A stretch of DNA of 64,000 nt from Roseovarius litoreus. GTDB lineage: Bacteria; Pseudomonadota; Alphaproteobacteria; Rhodobacterales; Rhodobacteraceae. The position numbers and the translations under genes are program-made. This document shows, one piece after another, positions 38,604 to 47,771 of this stretch (position 1 is its first letter; every line of letters begins with the position of its first letter). The stretch spans positions 54,014-118,013 of the forward strand of contig NZ_FRCB01000010.1 of assembly GCF_900142765.1 (NCBI RefSeq), in the 5' to 3' direction. The notes beneath the pieces were generated by a model, which worked only from the letters and a program-made list of their open reading frames with translations, was not told the DNA's origin and searched no databases.

Positions 38604-39584
38604 ATGTCGGACGACCCCGTGAAAGGCTGGAACCATCACCCTGCCGTGCCATTGACCGTATCCCCGTTTTTCACATGGCCCCTGCGCCCGCTCGAGATGC
38701 TGCGGTGGGTGTGGAATTCGTGGTTCCTGATTTCGGAAAAGCTGATCCTTGTGGGGATTGCCTTTGCGTCGTTCTACTGGTTTCAGCCGCCGCTCGAGGA
38801 GACCAGGACGCTGGCGGTGGGCTGGATCGCCGAGCTCTATATCCGCAACCTGTGTCTGATGACGTTGGTTGCGGGCGGGCTGCACCTTTATTTCTACACG
38901 TTCACCGCGCAGGGCCAGAAACTCAAATACGATCCGCGCCCTTTGATGGTGAACGGCAAGCAGTTCACGCTTGGTGGCCAGATTCGCGACAACATGTTCT
39001 GGACCCTGGGCAGCGGCGTCTTTTTCTGGACCGCCTATGAGGTGCTGATGTTCTGGGCGATGGCCAACGGGTATGCGCCGGTTCTGACATGGGCCGCGCA
39101 TCCGGTGTGGTTCGTGGCGCTGTTCTTTCTGATCCCGGTCTGGGAGAGTTTCTATTTCTACTGGATTCATCGCCTGTTGCATGTGCCGGTGCTGTATCGG
39201 CACGTGCATGCGCTGCATCATCGCAATATCAATGTCGGGCCATGGTCAGGGCTGTCGATGCACCCGGTGGAGCACGCGATCTTCCTTGGATCGGTGCTGA
39301 TTCACTGGGTCGTTGCCGCGCATCCGGTGCATATCCTCTATCATATGCAATATCTGACGCTGACGGCGGCCACCACGCATTGCGGGTTCGAGGGGGTGGC
39401 GATCAGGGATGAGAACCGGCTCAAGCTGGGCACGTTCCATCACCAGATGCATCACCGGTATTTCGAATGCAATTACGGCTCGCTCGAGGTGCCGTGGGAC
39501 AAGCTGTTCGGGTCGTTCCACGATGGCACCGCGCGGGCGGATGCGCGCATGAAGGAGCGGCGCAAGCGGATCATGGGCGGCTGA
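38604..39584 (+). CDS. Sterol desaturase / fatty acid hydroxylase family protein
   Basis: A 326-residue membrane protein with about five helices. The di-iron histidine clusters are HRLLH, HVHALHHRN and FHHQMHHRYF, with HPVEH between. This is the C-4 sterol methyl oxidase / fatty acid hydroxylase superfamily. Substrates in bacteria include carotenoids, ornithine or other lipids; none can be chosen here. GAAGGAGG precedes the ATG. A terminator shared with rpmJ follows. It is divergent from the LysR gene. Confidence 0.85.
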   Translation: MSDDPVKGWNHHPAVPLTVSPFFTWPLRPLEMLRWVWNSWFLISEKLILVGIAFASFYWFQPPLEETRTLAVGWIAELYIRNLCLMTLVAGGLHLYFYTFTAQGQKLKYDPRPLMVNGKQFTLGGQIRDNMFWTLGSGVFFWTAYEVLMFWAMANGYAPVLTWAAHPVWFVALFFLIPVWESFYFYWIHRLLHVPVLYRHVHALHHRNINVGPWSGLSMHPVEHAIFLGSVLIHWVVAAHPVHILYHMQYLTLTAATTHCGFEGVAIRDENRLKLGTFHHQMHHRYFECNYGSLEVPWDKLFGSFHDGTARADARMKERRKRIMGG

Positions 39585-39612
39585 GGGGCTGCGCGCGAAG
39601 GATTGAAAAGAA

Positions 39613-39638
39613 AAGGCCCCGCCGATTGGCGGGGCCTT
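39613..39638. terminator. Two-way terminator, hydroxylase gene / rpmJ
   Basis: An 11-bp perfect stem (AAGGCCCCGCC with its complement) and a 4-base loop between converging genes. A-rich and T-containing flanks give short T-runs in each direction. Confidence 0.8.
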
Positions 39639-39664
39639 GTCGCGTTCGAACCCTGTGACGGGGT

Positions 39665-39790
39665 TCAGCCCTGACGGGCCTTGAAACGGCGCTGTGTCTT
39701 GTTGATGACGTAGACGCGGCCTTTGCGGCGCACGACACGGCAATCACGGTGCCGGTTCTTGAGCGAACGAAGCGAGTTGCGAACCTTCAT
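39665..39790 (-). CDS. rpmJ: Ribosomal protein L36
   Basis: A 41-residue protein, [20 protein letters not shown] and a basic tail ending FKARQG. It matches the longer L36 type of alphaproteobacteria, which lacks the full zinc-binding set (one Cys remains). It is part of the large ribosomal subunit. The gene stands alone, as is usual in this class. Confidence 0.97.
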   Translation of the reverse strand: MKVRNSLRSLKNRHRDCRVVRRKGRVYVINKTQRRFKARQG

Positions 39791-39873
39791 GGTCGTCTCC
39801 TGTCTCTGTCGCGGCGCGGGCCAGCGCCTGGGGTTGCGGGTGCCTAGCGCCGGGGCGCGGGGCGAGGAATTCA

Positions 39874-39948
39874 TGGTGGGCGATACAAGGTTCGAACTTG
39901 TGACCCCTTCGATGTCAACGAAGTGCTCTACCACTGAGCTAATCGCCC
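39874..39948 (-). tRNA. tRNA-Val (anticodon GAC)
   Basis: On the minus strand the cloverleaf closes fully: acceptor GGGCGAT with ATCGCCC, D arm GCTC-AGTGGTA-GAGC, anticodon stem CTTCG with CGAAG and loop TTGACAT, and T arm ACAAG-TTCGAAC-CTTGT. The anticodon is GAC, which reads valine codons GUC and GUU. The 3' CCA is encoded. Confidence 0.97.
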
Positions 39949-40093
39949 ATGAATACCGATACGGACCCTGCCCCAAACAATAGGGGCGCGGAAAGCCGCG
40001 CCGGTGAGAGCGGTCTATAAAAGGAGTCGGAATAGGGATCAAGGGCTTTTAGAACGCTAATTTCGGTCTATGATGGCGACAACAGGAGAGACG

Positions 40094-40957
40094 ATGCCGA
40101 AAGCCGCCTATTATCTGACACATCCACAGCGGCGCACCACCTCGGTGGTGTTCGCATCGCCTCATTCGGGGCGGGATTATCCGTGGTCCTTCCTGCGGCG
40201 CACCGCGCTGAACGAGCATTCGGTGCGCAGTTCGGAAGATGCCTTTGTCGATCAGCTGTTCGAAAGCGCACCGCGCCATGGCGCGCCGTTGATCCGCGCC
40301 GGGGCGCCGCGCGCCTTTGTCGATCTCAACCGCAGCGAGGACGAGCTTGATCCCGCGCTGATCGAAGGGGTGCGGCGGTCGGGGCACAATCCGCGGATCG
40401 CCTCGGGGTTGGGGGTGATTCCGCGCGTGGTGGCCAATGGGCAGGCGATCTATTCCGGCAAGATACCACTGGCCGAGGCGCAGCGGCGCATCGAGACCTA
40501 TTGGCGGCCCTATCACGAGGCGCTGGAAACGCAGCTGTCGCAGGCGCATGTGATGTTCGGTCAGGCGATTCTGATCGATTGCCACTCGATGCCGCATGAG
40601 GCGATGGATGCGATGGCGCGCACCGGCGTGCGCCGTCCGGAAGTGGTGCTGGGGGATCGGTTCGGCGCGGCTTCTGCGCCCGAGATCGTGGACCGCATCG
40701 AAGAGGCGTTTACGGCGGCGGGGCTTGTGGTGACGCGCAACACGCCGTTCGCGGGGGCCTATGTCACGCAGCATTACGGGCGACCGTCACGCGGGCGTCA
40801 CGCGGTCCAGATCGAGATCGATCGCGCGCTTTACATGAACGAGCAGCTTATTCGCCCCAATGGGCATTTCGAGGCGTTTCAGCAGCTTCTGGACGGGGTG
40901 ATCGCGGAGATCGCCCGGATCGGACGCGCCGCTGAACAGCCGCTTGCGGCCGAGTGA
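40094..40957 (+). CDS. N-formylglutamate amidohydrolase family protein
   Basis: A 287-residue enzyme of the FGase family. Signatures: VVFASPHSGRDYP near the start, RAFVDLNRSEDELDP, GLGVIPRV, ILIDCHSMP near residue 160, and the tail HAVQIEIDRALYMNEQ. The family removes formate from N-formylglutamate in histidine breakdown, but single members outside hut operons are common and may act on other formyl-amino acids. No hut genes are in the window. GGAGAG precedes the ATG at 40094. It converges on dinB (12-bp gap). Confidence 0.85.
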   Translation: MPKAAYYLTHPQRRTTSVVFASPHSGRDYPWSFLRRTALNEHSVRSSEDAFVDQLFESAPRHGAPLIRAGAPRAFVDLNRSEDELDPALIEGVRRSGHNPRIASGLGVIPRVVANGQAIYSGKIPLAEAQRRIETYWRPYHEALETQLSQAHVMFGQAILIDCHSMPHEAMDAMARTGVRRPEVVLGDRFGAASAPEIVDRIEEAFTAAGLVVTRNTPFAGAYVTQHYGRPSRGRHAVQIEIDRALYMNEQLIRPNGHFEAFQQLLDGVIAEIARIGRAAEQPLAAE

Positions 40958-40969
40958 CCGGGGCCAGAT

Positions 40970-42223
40970 TTACCGTAGCGAACGACCTTTGAGGATCGCA
41001 CCAGGGCCGAAGCGGGCGCGGATGAGATCGGTTGCGCGCTCGGCCCCGCTGCGGCGGGCGGCATTAGGATCGAGAAGATCGCCCGAGAGATCCGCGCCTT
41101 CCTCGGGCACCAGTTCGGACAGGCCCACACCGATCAGCCGGTACGGGGCCTGACCTTCGACCTGATCCAGAAGGGCGCGCGCGGTGCGGTAGATCGTGTC
41201 GGCCAGTTGGGTGGCGTCGCGCAGGGCGATGCGCCGGGTCAGCCCGGCATGATCGGCGCGCTTGAGCTTGAGGGTGACGACCCGGCCCGCAAGCCGCTTG
41301 GCCTTGGCACGATCCGAGACTTTTTCGGCCAGCCGCCACAGATGGCCATCGAGGATGTCGGTGGCGCCGGTGTCTTCGGAAAAGGTGGTTTCGTTCGAGA
41401 TCGATTTGACCGGCGCATTGGCCGAGACGCGGCGCGCGTCCTGACCACGGGCCAGATGCCACAGCCGGTTGCCCATTGAGCCGAAGCGCGCAATGAGATC
41501 CTGACGCTCCCATCTGAGAAGATCAGCGAACGTGCGGATGCCCGCCGCATCGAGCGCGGTGCGCGTGGCCTGTCCCACTCCCCAGATTAGGCCGACGGGC
41601 TTGTCGCGCAGGAAATCGTCGGTTTCGGTGGCGCCGATCACCGCAAAGCCATGCGGTTTGTCCAGATCGGAGGCGACCTTGGCCAGAAACTTGTTGTGCG
41701 ACAAGCCGATAGAGCCGGTGACGCCCAGTTCGCTGCGCATCCGACGGACCAGACGGGCCAGCATCACCGCAGGCGGCGCGCCATGCAGGCGGGCGGTGCC
41801 GGTGAGGTCGAGAAACGCCTCGTCCAGCGACAGAGGTTCGACCGCAGGTGTGAGTTCTTCCATCATCGCGCGGATCTGGCGGGAGACCTGAACGTAGAGG
41901 TCCATGCGGGGTTTCAGGACCACCGCATCAGGGCAGAGCGCCAGCGCCTTGAACATCGGCATCGCCGAGCGGACGCCGCGAATTCGCGCGATATAACAAG
42001 CAGTTGAGACCACACCGCGCCGCCCGCCGCCGATGATCACGGGTTTGTCCGCAAGGCTTGGGTCTTCGCGTTTTTCGACGCTGGCATAGAAGGCGTCGCA
42101 ATCCATATGCGCGATCGACAGGTCGAACAGTTCCGGGTGCGAGGTCACACGGGGGCTGCGACAGGAGGGGCAGCGCGGTCCGGCGTCGAACCGGGTCAGG
42201 CAATCGCGGCAAAGGGCTGGCAT
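40970..42223 (-). CDS. dinB: DNA polymerase IV with N-terminal zinc finger
   Basis: A 417-residue Y-family polymerase for translesion synthesis. Catalytic acids lie in AHMDCDAFYASVEKRE (Asp41) and EPLSLDEAFLD. The helix-hairpin-helix region is VGLIWGVGQATRTALDAAGI and the little-finger domain covers residues about 275-400. An extra N-terminal segment of about 30 residues has Cys5-x2-Cys8 and Cys18-x2-Cys21, a probable zinc knuckle not present in the Escherichia coli enzyme. It runs toward the N-formylglutamate amidohydrolase-like gene and is 57 bp downstream of pyrF in reverse order. Confidence 0.93.
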   Translation of the reverse strand: MPALCRDCLTRFDAGPRCPSCRSPRVTSHPELFDLSIAHMDCDAFYASVEKREDPSLADKPVIIGGGRRGVVSTACYIARIRGVRSAMPMFKALALCPDAVVLKPRMDLYVQVSRQIRAMMEELTPAVEPLSLDEAFLDLTGTARLHGAPPAVMLARLVRRMRSELGVTGSIGLSHNKFLAKVASDLDKPHGFAVIGATETDDFLRDKPVGLIWGVGQATRTALDAAGIRTFADLLRWERQDLIARFGSMGNRLWHLARGQDARRVSANAPVKSISNETTFSEDTGATDILDGHLWRLAEKVSDRAKAKRLAGRVVTLKLKRADHAGLTRRIALRDATQLADTIYRTARALLDQVEGQAPYRLIGVGLSELVPEEGADLSGDLLDPNAARRSGAERATDLIRARFGPGAILKGRSLR

Positions 42224-42267
42224 CCGGGCCTCGGGGTTGCGTACGACATGGACGGTTTGTACCGCGG

Positions 42268-42279
42268 TTTCGTACGAAA
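42268..42279. repeat. Palindrome TTTCGTACGAAA after pyrF
   Basis: A 12-bp perfect palindrome one base after the pyrF stop. The 14-base stretch GGTTTCGTACGAAA (42266-42279) is identical to the core of the palindrome after lpxK. A related GCGTACG copy lies at 42239-42245. Confidence 0.6.
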
Positions 42280-42280
42280 A

Positions 42281-42973
42281 TCAGCCAGCGAGTTCCGTCA
42301 GGATGGATCGTGCGGCGGCCACCGGATCGGATGCGGCCCAGATCGGGCGGCCCACGACGATATGATCGGCACCGTCGGCGATGGCCTGAGCGGGGGTGGC
42401 CACGCGTTTCTGATCGCCGAGATCCGACCCGGCGGGGCGCACGCCCGGCGTGACGATCAGCCGGCCCGCCGCTTCGGGCAGGGCGCGGATCATGGAGGCT
42501 TCCTGTGGCGAGGCGATCACGCCATGGGCGCCGGCGTCGAAGGCGCGGGCGGCGCGTTCGGCCACCAGATCGGGCACCGCGCCGGGACGGATCAGGCTGG
42601 CATCCAGATCGGCCCGGTCCAGAGAGGTCAGGATCGTGACGGCAAGGATCTTGGTGGCGCTGCCCGATGCGCCCTCGCAGGCGGCGCGCACGACATGCGG
42701 GTCGCCATGAACGGTCAGGAAATCCAGATCGTATTGCACCAGCCCGCGCACGGCCTTTTCCACGGTGGCGCCGATGTCGAAGAGCTTGAGGTCGAGAAAG
42801 ATGCGCTTGCCGTGCTCTTGCTTGAGCTCGTTGGCCACCGCGAGCCCGCCGCCGGTCAACATGCCAAGGCCGATCTTGTAGAACGAGACGGCATCGCCCA
42901 GACGGGCCGTCAACGACAGCGCATCGAGCGCGTTGGGAACATCGAGGGCGACGATCAGGCGGTCATCGGACAT
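42281..42973 (-). CDS. pyrF: Orotidine 5'-phosphate decarboxylase
   Basis: A 230-residue TIM-barrel enzyme that makes UMP from OMP (EC 4.1.1.23). Active-site blocks: LIVALDVPN at the start, SFYKIGLGML, the catalytic DLKLFDIGATVEKA (Lys and two Asp) near residue 60, and the phosphate loop VTPGVRPAG...VVGRPIWAA. It is complete. No other pyrimidine gene is adjacent. Confidence 0.97.
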   Translation of the reverse strand: MSDDRLIVALDVPNALDALSLTARLGDAVSFYKIGLGMLTGGGLAVANELKQEHGKRIFLDLKLFDIGATVEKAVRGLVQYDLDFLTVHGDPHVVRAACEGASGSATKILAVTILTSLDRADLDASLIRPGAVPDLVAERAARAFDAGAHGVIASPQEASMIRALPEAAGRLIVTPGVRPAGSDLGDQKRVATPAQAIADGADHIVVGRPIWAASDPVAAARSILTELAG

Positions 42974-43186
42974 GGGGTGCTGCCTTTGGTGATTGGCGGG
43001 GTCAGGGATCGGTTGTCCTTGTCGCGGCAGCGGGCGGCGGCGTCAAGCCTGCAGGGCGCGGCACCGAGAGGCGTCGGGGGACCAAGGAGAGCTTGCGTTC
43101 TGTCTTTGGATGGGTGCGTCAACTCCGAGTTGACCGGGGCAGGCTGGTTCGGCATTGTCGCCCCTGGTACAGAGTATGAGCGATTT

Positions 43187-43960
43187 ATGCAGATCAATAT
43201 CACCTTGGATCATCAGGGAAACGGCCCCGAACGTGGCCCCGTGCAGGTCGGTTGGTTTCTGACATCTAACAAAGCTGGCGTGCTGTTCGATCCGCCCGAG
43301 CGTCTGACCTCGCGGCAGACCAATACCGGACACGCGAAGTCGGCATCGCGCTGTCCGAGCGTGATCCAGATGGAAAGCCGGTATTTCGTGGTCAAATGCC
43401 CTTACGACCTGCATATCGGGTTCAATCGCAAGGACGATGGCCGTGCCGTGCTGGTCAACCGCGCGGGGGCCTCGGGTGCGGTGCGACGCGCCAAGCTGCC
43501 TGATTTGATCACGTTGGTGAACGAGGAGGAATGGCGCTATCCGGACCGGCCGACCATCCAGATCATGCTTCCGTATTGCTTTGTCGCGGATGAGACGCTG
43601 TACATGACCCAGCTTGGGCCATTTGCGCATTACCGTCCCGATCCGTTGCCCGGCACGATCTTTGGCGGGCGTTTTCCGATCAACATCTGGCCGCGCCCGT
43701 TGATGTGGGCCTTTGAATGGCACGACCCCAAGAAGGATATCGTGCTGCGTCGTGGGGAGCCGTTGTTCTACTGCCAGTTCGAGGCCTCCGGTCCCGAGCG
43801 CCCGATCCAGATGATCGAGGCGGACCGCACGCCCGAATTGCAAGAGTATATGGACAGCTTGTCTGGTGTGGTGAATTACGTGAACCAGACATTCGGTCTG
43901 TTCAAGGCCGCCGAGGCGATCCGCCCCAAGACCTTGCTCAAGGCGAAAAAGCGCGACTGA
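43187..43960 (+). CDS. Conserved hypothetical protein
   Basis: A 257-residue soluble protein without signal peptide. It is rich in aromatic residues and proline: MESRYFVVKCPYDLHIGFNR, then IQIMLPYCFVADETLYMTQLGPF, RPDPLPGTIFGGRFPINIWPRPLMWAFEWHD and GEPLFYCQFE. The pattern looks like a beta-sandwich protein, and similar short proteins occur in marine alphaproteobacteria and, as I recall, in phages. I do not assign a function. The ATG at 43187 is chosen within a much longer open frame that runs antisense through pyrF. The upstream 213 bp hold its promoter. Confidence 0.65.
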   Translation: MQINITLDHQGNGPERGPVQVGWFLTSNKAGVLFDPPERLTSRQTNTGHAKSASRCPSVIQMESRYFVVKCPYDLHIGFNRKDDGRAVLVNRAGASGAVRRAKLPDLITLVNEEEWRYPDRPTIQIMLPYCFVADETLYMTQLGPFAHYRPDPLPGTIFGGRFPINIWPRPLMWAFEWHDPKKDIVLRRGEPLFYCQFEASGPERPIQMIEADRTPELQEYMDSLSGVVNYVNQTFGLFKAAEAIRPKTLLKAKKRD

Positions 43961-44023
43961 TCCGAGGCTGGTCCGGGTGTCTGTCGGGTGGGCGGATAAT
44001 CCGCAAGGTTTTGCGCGGCCCGT

Positions 44024-44053
44024 CTTGAACATCACGGGCGCGTTACCCATTTT
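44024..44053 (+). promoter_or_regulatory. Heat-shock (sigma-32) promoter of clpB
   Basis: CTTGAA at 44024-44029, a 16-base spacer and CCCATTTT at 44046-44053 fit the sigma-32 consensus (CTTGAA and CCCCATNT). The clpB start follows about 80 bases on. Confidence 0.75.
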
Positions 44054-44133
44054 CATAAGCGAGGTTCCCGACCGCCGCATGCCTCGTGCAGGGTGCGCGA
44101 CCGGGGTAACGCTTGTGACAAAGGAGACAGACC

Positions 44134-46752
44134 ATGGACTTGAACAAGTTCACGGAGCGGTCGCGCGGATTCATCCAGGCGGCACAGACGATTGCGATGC
44201 GGGAAAGCCATCAGAAACTGGCGCCCGAGCACCTTCTCAAGGCATTGATGGACGACAGCGAGGGGCTTGCCTCGAACCTGATCCGGCGCGCGGGCGGGAC
44301 GCCCGAACGCGTGGTGCAGGCGCTTGATCTGGCGCTGGGCAAGATCCCGCAGGTGAGCGGCGATGCCGGACAGACCTATATGGATCAGCAGACCGGCAAG
44401 GTTCTGGCCGAGGCCGAAAAGCTGGCGGGCAAGGCCGGGGACAGTTTCGTTCCCGTCGAACGGATGCTGACCGCGCTGGCCATCGTGAAATCCCCCGCCA
44501 AGGATGCGCTGGATCAGGGTGGCGTCAGTGCGCAGAGCCTCAACGAGGCGATCAATGACCTGCGCAAGGGGCGCAAGGCCGACAGCGCCTCGGCGGAAGA
44601 TACCTATGAGGCGCTTGAGAAATACGCCCATGACCTGACCAAGGCGGCGAGCGAAGGCAAGATCGACCCGATCATCGGCCGCGACGACGAGATCCGCCGC
44701 GCCATGCAGGTTCTGAGCCGCCGGACCAAGAACAACCCGGTTCTGATCGGTGAGCCGGGTGTCGGCAAGACCGCCATCGCCGAAGGCCTGGCGCTGCGCA
44801 TCGTCAATGGCGACGTGCCCGAAAGCCTGCAGAACAAGCGGCTTCTGGCGCTGGATATGGGCGCGCTGATCGCCGGTGCGAAATACCGCGGCGAGTTCGA
44901 GGAGCGTCTGAAGGCGATCCTGAACGAAGTGACGTCGGCGGCCGGTGAGATCATCCTGTTCATCGACGAGATGCATACGCTGGTGGGCGCGGGCAAGGCG
45001 GATGGCGCGATGGATGCAGCCAACCTGATCAAGCCCGCGCTGGCGCGCGGCGAGCTGCACTGCATCGGGGCCACCACGCTGGATGAATACCGCAAGCATG
45101 TGGAAAAGGACGCGGCATTGGCGCGGCGGTTCCAGCCTCTGATGGTCGAGGAGCCGACGGTCGAGGACACGATCTCGATCCTGCGGGGCATCAAGGAGAA
45201 ATACGAGCTGCACCACGGGGTGCGCATTTCGGATGCCGCGTTGGTGGCGGCGGCGACGCTGAGCCATCGGTATATCACCGACCGGTTCCTGCCGGACAAG
45301 GCGATCGACCTGATGGACGAGGCCGCGAGCCGGCTGCGGATGGAAGTGGACAGCAAGCCCGAGGAACTGGACGCGCTGGACCGCGAGATCCTGCAAAAGC
45401 AGATCGAGGCCGAGGCGCTCAAGAAAGAGGATGACGCCGCCAGCAAGGACCGTCTGGAAAAGCTGGAAAAGGAGCTGTCCGAGCTGCAGGAGAAATCCGC
45501 CGAGATGACTGCGCAATGGCAGGCCGAGCGCGACAAGCTGGCTGGTGCCCGCGATCTCAAGGAGCAGTTGGACCGCGCCCGTATCGAGCTGGACCATGCC
45601 AAGCGCGAGGGCAATCTGGCCCGCGCGGGCGAGCTGTCCTATGGCGTGATCCCGCAGCTTGAAAAGCAGCTGGCCGAGGCCGAGCAGGCCGAAGAGGACG
45701 GTGTCATGGTCGAAGAGGCGGTGCGCCCGGAACAGATCGCCCAGGTGGTCGAACGCTGGACGGGTATCCCCACCGCCAAGATGCTGGAAGGCGAGCGCGA
45801 GAAGCTCTTGTCGATGGAGGACAACCTGCATCGCCGAGTGATCGGGCAGGATCAGGCCGTCAAGGCCGTTGCCAATGCCGTGCGCCGGGCGCGCGCCGGG
45901 CTGAACGACGAGAACCGCCCGCTTGGGTCGTTCCTGTTCCTTGGTCCGACGGGTGTCGGGAAGACCGAGCTGACCAAGGCGGTCGCCGAATTCCTGTTCG
46001 ACGACGATCAGGCGATGGTGCGGATCGACATGAGCGAGTTCATGGAGAAACACTCGGTTTCGCGTCTGATCGGCGCGCCTCCGGGCTATGTCGGGTATGA
46101 CGAGGGCGGGGTGTTGACCGAAGCGGTGCGGCGCCGGCCCTATCAGGTGGTGCTGTTCGACGAGGTCGAAAAGGCGCATCCCGAGGTGTTCAACGTGCTC
46201 TTGCAGGTGCTCGATGATGGTGTGCTGACCGACGGGCAGGGCCGGACGGTGGATTTCAAGCAGACGCTGATCATCCTGACCTCGAACCTTGGCAGTCAGG
46301 CGCTGAGCCAGATGCCCGAGGGCGCGGATGCCGCGGAGGCCAAGCGCGACGTGATGGATGCGGTCCGGTCGCATTTCCGGCCCGAATTCCTGAACCGTCT
46401 CGACGAGATCGTGATCTTCGACCGTCTGACGCGCGACCAGATGGGGGGCATCGTGGATATCCAGATGCGCCGGTTGCTCAAGCGTCTGGCCAGCCGCAAG
46501 ATCACGCTGGATCTGGACGAGGCTGCGCATAAGTGGCTGGCCGATCAGGGCTATGATCCGGTCTATGGCGCGCGCCCGCTCAAGCGGGTGATCCAGAAGG
46601 CGTTGCAGGACCCGCTGGCCGAGGCGATCCTGAGCGGCGAGATCAAGGATGGCGCCACGGTTCCGGTCAGTGCCGGGGCAGAGGGGCTGATCATCGGTGA
46701 TCGGGTCGGCACATCGGACCGCCAGCCGCCGCAGGATGCGGTGGTTCACTGA
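44134..46752 (+). CDS. clpB: ATP-dependent disaggregase ClpB
   Basis: An 872-residue AAA+ chaperone that works with DnaK to rescue aggregated proteins. Order: Clp_N repeats (1-150), first AAA with Walker [16 protein letters not shown] near residue 205, the middle coiled-coil domain (about 410-530, rich in Glu, Lys, Leu), second AAA with [13 protein letters not shown] near 607 and the ClpB C-terminal domain. The coiled-coil middle domain separates it from ClpA and ClpC. The start has AGGAGAC upstream, and a sigma-32 promoter and a terminator frame the gene. Confidence 0.97.
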   Translation: MDLNKFTERSRGFIQAAQTIAMRESHQKLAPEHLLKALMDDSEGLASNLIRRAGGTPERVVQALDLALGKIPQVSGDAGQTYMDQQTGKVLAEAEKLAGKAGDSFVPVERMLTALAIVKSPAKDALDQGGVSAQSLNEAINDLRKGRKADSASAEDTYEALEKYAHDLTKAASEGKIDPIIGRDDEIRRAMQVLSRRTKNNPVLIGEPGVGKTAIAEGLALRIVNGDVPESLQNKRLLALDMGALIAGAKYRGEFEERLKAILNEVTSAAGEIILFIDEMHTLVGAGKADGAMDAANLIKPALARGELHCIGATTLDEYRKHVEKDAALARRFQPLMVEEPTVEDTISILRGIKEKYELHHGVRISDAALVAAATLSHRYITDRFLPDKAIDLMDEAASRLRMEVDSKPEELDALDREILQKQIEAEALKKEDDAASKDRLEKLEKELSELQEKSAEMTAQWQAERDKLAGARDLKEQLDRARIELDHAKREGNLARAGELSYGVIPQLEKQLAEAEQAEEDGVMVEEAVRPEQIAQVVERWTGIPTAKMLEGEREKLLSMEDNLHRRVIGQDQAVKAVANAVRRARAGLNDENRPLGSFLFLGPTGVGKTELTKAVAEFLFDDDQAMVRIDMSEFMEKHSVSRLIGAPPGYVGYDEGGVLTEAVRRRPYQVVLFDEVEKAHPEVFNVLLQVLDDGVLTDGQGRTVDFKQTLIILTSNLGSQALSQMPEGADAAEAKRDVMDAVRSHFRPEFLNRLDEIVIFDRLTRDQMGGIVDIQMRRLLKRLASRKITLDLDEAAHKWLADQGYDPVYGARPLKRVIQKALQDPLAEAILSGEIKDGATVPVSAGAEGLIIGDRVGTSDRQPPQDAVVH

Positions 46753-46774
46753 CGGGTTGCATACGCAATTGAAG

Positions 46775-46808
46775 CGGCCCCCGGACCATCCGGGGGCCGT
46801 TTTGTTTT
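46775..46808 (+). terminator. Rho-independent terminator of clpB
   Basis: An 11-bp perfect stem (CGGCCCCCGGA with its complement), a 3-base loop and a T-rich run, about 22 bases after the stop. Confidence 0.9.
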
Positions 46809-46830
46809 GCGGCGGGGCGCACTCATCGGT

Positions 46831-46858
46831 TGATTTTGCGCCCGATCCGGTAACAATG
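46831..46858 (+). promoter_or_regulatory. Duplicated upstream element, copy 1
   Basis: A 28-base element from TGATTTTGCGCCCGATCCGG to ACAATG, 25 bases before the FkbM-type gene. It matches copy 2 at 47717-47744 at 25 of 28 positions. Position and conservation suggest a shared promoter or regulator site. Confidence 0.6.
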
Positions 46859-46883
46859 CCCCAAACGCAAAGATTGAGTACCC

Positions 46884-47663
46884 ATGTCGAATACGAGTTC
46901 CGCCGCCCGAACGATCCATACGCTTGATGGCGTCGAGGTCATCGACCGCTTTCTGCGGCCACAAGCCATCGATACGCCGCTGATCCGGCTGGGCGAGTTC
47001 GGGGACGGGGGCTATCTGGTGCCGGACGATCTGCGCGGGATCGCGGCCTGCTATTCGCCCGGTGTCTCGGAACAGGCGACCTTCGAGATGGATCTGGCCA
47101 AGCGCGGGATCATGTCCTTCATGGCCGATGCTTCGGTCGAGAAGCCGCCGCTGGATGTGCCGGGCGCGCAGTTCGTGCCGAAGTTTCTGGGCAACAAGGA
47201 CAAGGGCAACACCATGACCCTTGAGACTTGGGTGCGCGATACGGACCCCGCGCCGGGCGAAGACCTGCTGTTGCAGATGGATATCGAGGGGGCGGAATAC
47301 ATCACGCTGGCGGCGGCGCCGCGCGATCTGCTGCGGCGGTTCCGGATGATCGTGATCGAGTTGCATCACCTGCCCTCGGTTCTGAGCAAGCCGCGGTTTC
47401 TGGGGCCTGCTCTGGAGGTGGTGGAAAAGCTTCGGGACGATTTCGTGACCGTCCATCTGCACCCCAACAACGTCTCGGGCAGTGTCGAGATCGATGGCCA
47501 AGCGATCCCGAGGGTGGTGGAGGCGACGCTGTTGCGCCGTGACCGGGCAAGCGGCCTGCGCCCGATCATGGCACAGGATTTGCCCCATTCGCTGGATCGC
47601 AAGCACAACCCGCGCCGGCCCGCGCTTCCGGTACCCGAGCGGTGGCTTGGGGCTGCAGAATAG
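46884..47663 (+). CDS. FkbM-family methyltransferase
   Basis: A 259-residue protein. The SAM-binding pattern is in the middle: a Gly-rich start (GEFGDGGYLVPDDL), and the FkbM motif LLLQMDIEGAEYITLAAAP near residue 135 followed by MIVIELHHL. Such enzymes add methyl groups to sugars of surface glycans or to natural products. It is the first gene of a glycan cluster and shares an upstream element with the next gene. It has no signal or membrane segment. Confidence 0.8.
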   Translation: MSNTSSAARTIHTLDGVEVIDRFLRPQAIDTPLIRLGEFGDGGYLVPDDLRGIAACYSPGVSEQATFEMDLAKRGIMSFMADASVEKPPLDVPGAQFVPKFLGNKDKGNTMTLETWVRDTDPAPGEDLLLQMDIEGAEYITLAAAPRDLLRRFRMIVIELHHLPSVLSKPRFLGPALEVVEKLRDDFVTVHLHPNNVSGSVEIDGQAIPRVVEATLLRRDRASGLRPIMAQDLPHSLDRKHNPRRPALPVPERWLGAAE

Positions 47664-47716
47664 GCGGGGCCGCATTATCGAGGGCTGCATTGCATGGGTT
47701 TTCTGCAATGATGAAT

Positions 47717-47744
47717 TGATTTTCCGGCCGATCCGGTGACAATG
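47717..47744 (+). promoter_or_regulatory. Duplicated upstream element, copy 2
   Basis: A 28-base element, TGATTTTCCGGCCGATCCGG with GACAATG, starting 55 bases before the fusion gene start. It differs from copy 1 at 46831-46858 at three positions. Confidence 0.6.
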
Positions 47745-47771
47745 GTGCGCAAATGATTGCGCGTTAAGGCA

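Noticed and set aside
42107..43186. Long plus-strand extension of the gene at 43187 through pyrF
   Set aside because: It is antisense to pyrF and dinB, which are certain genes; a normal N-terminus begins at the ATG at 43187.
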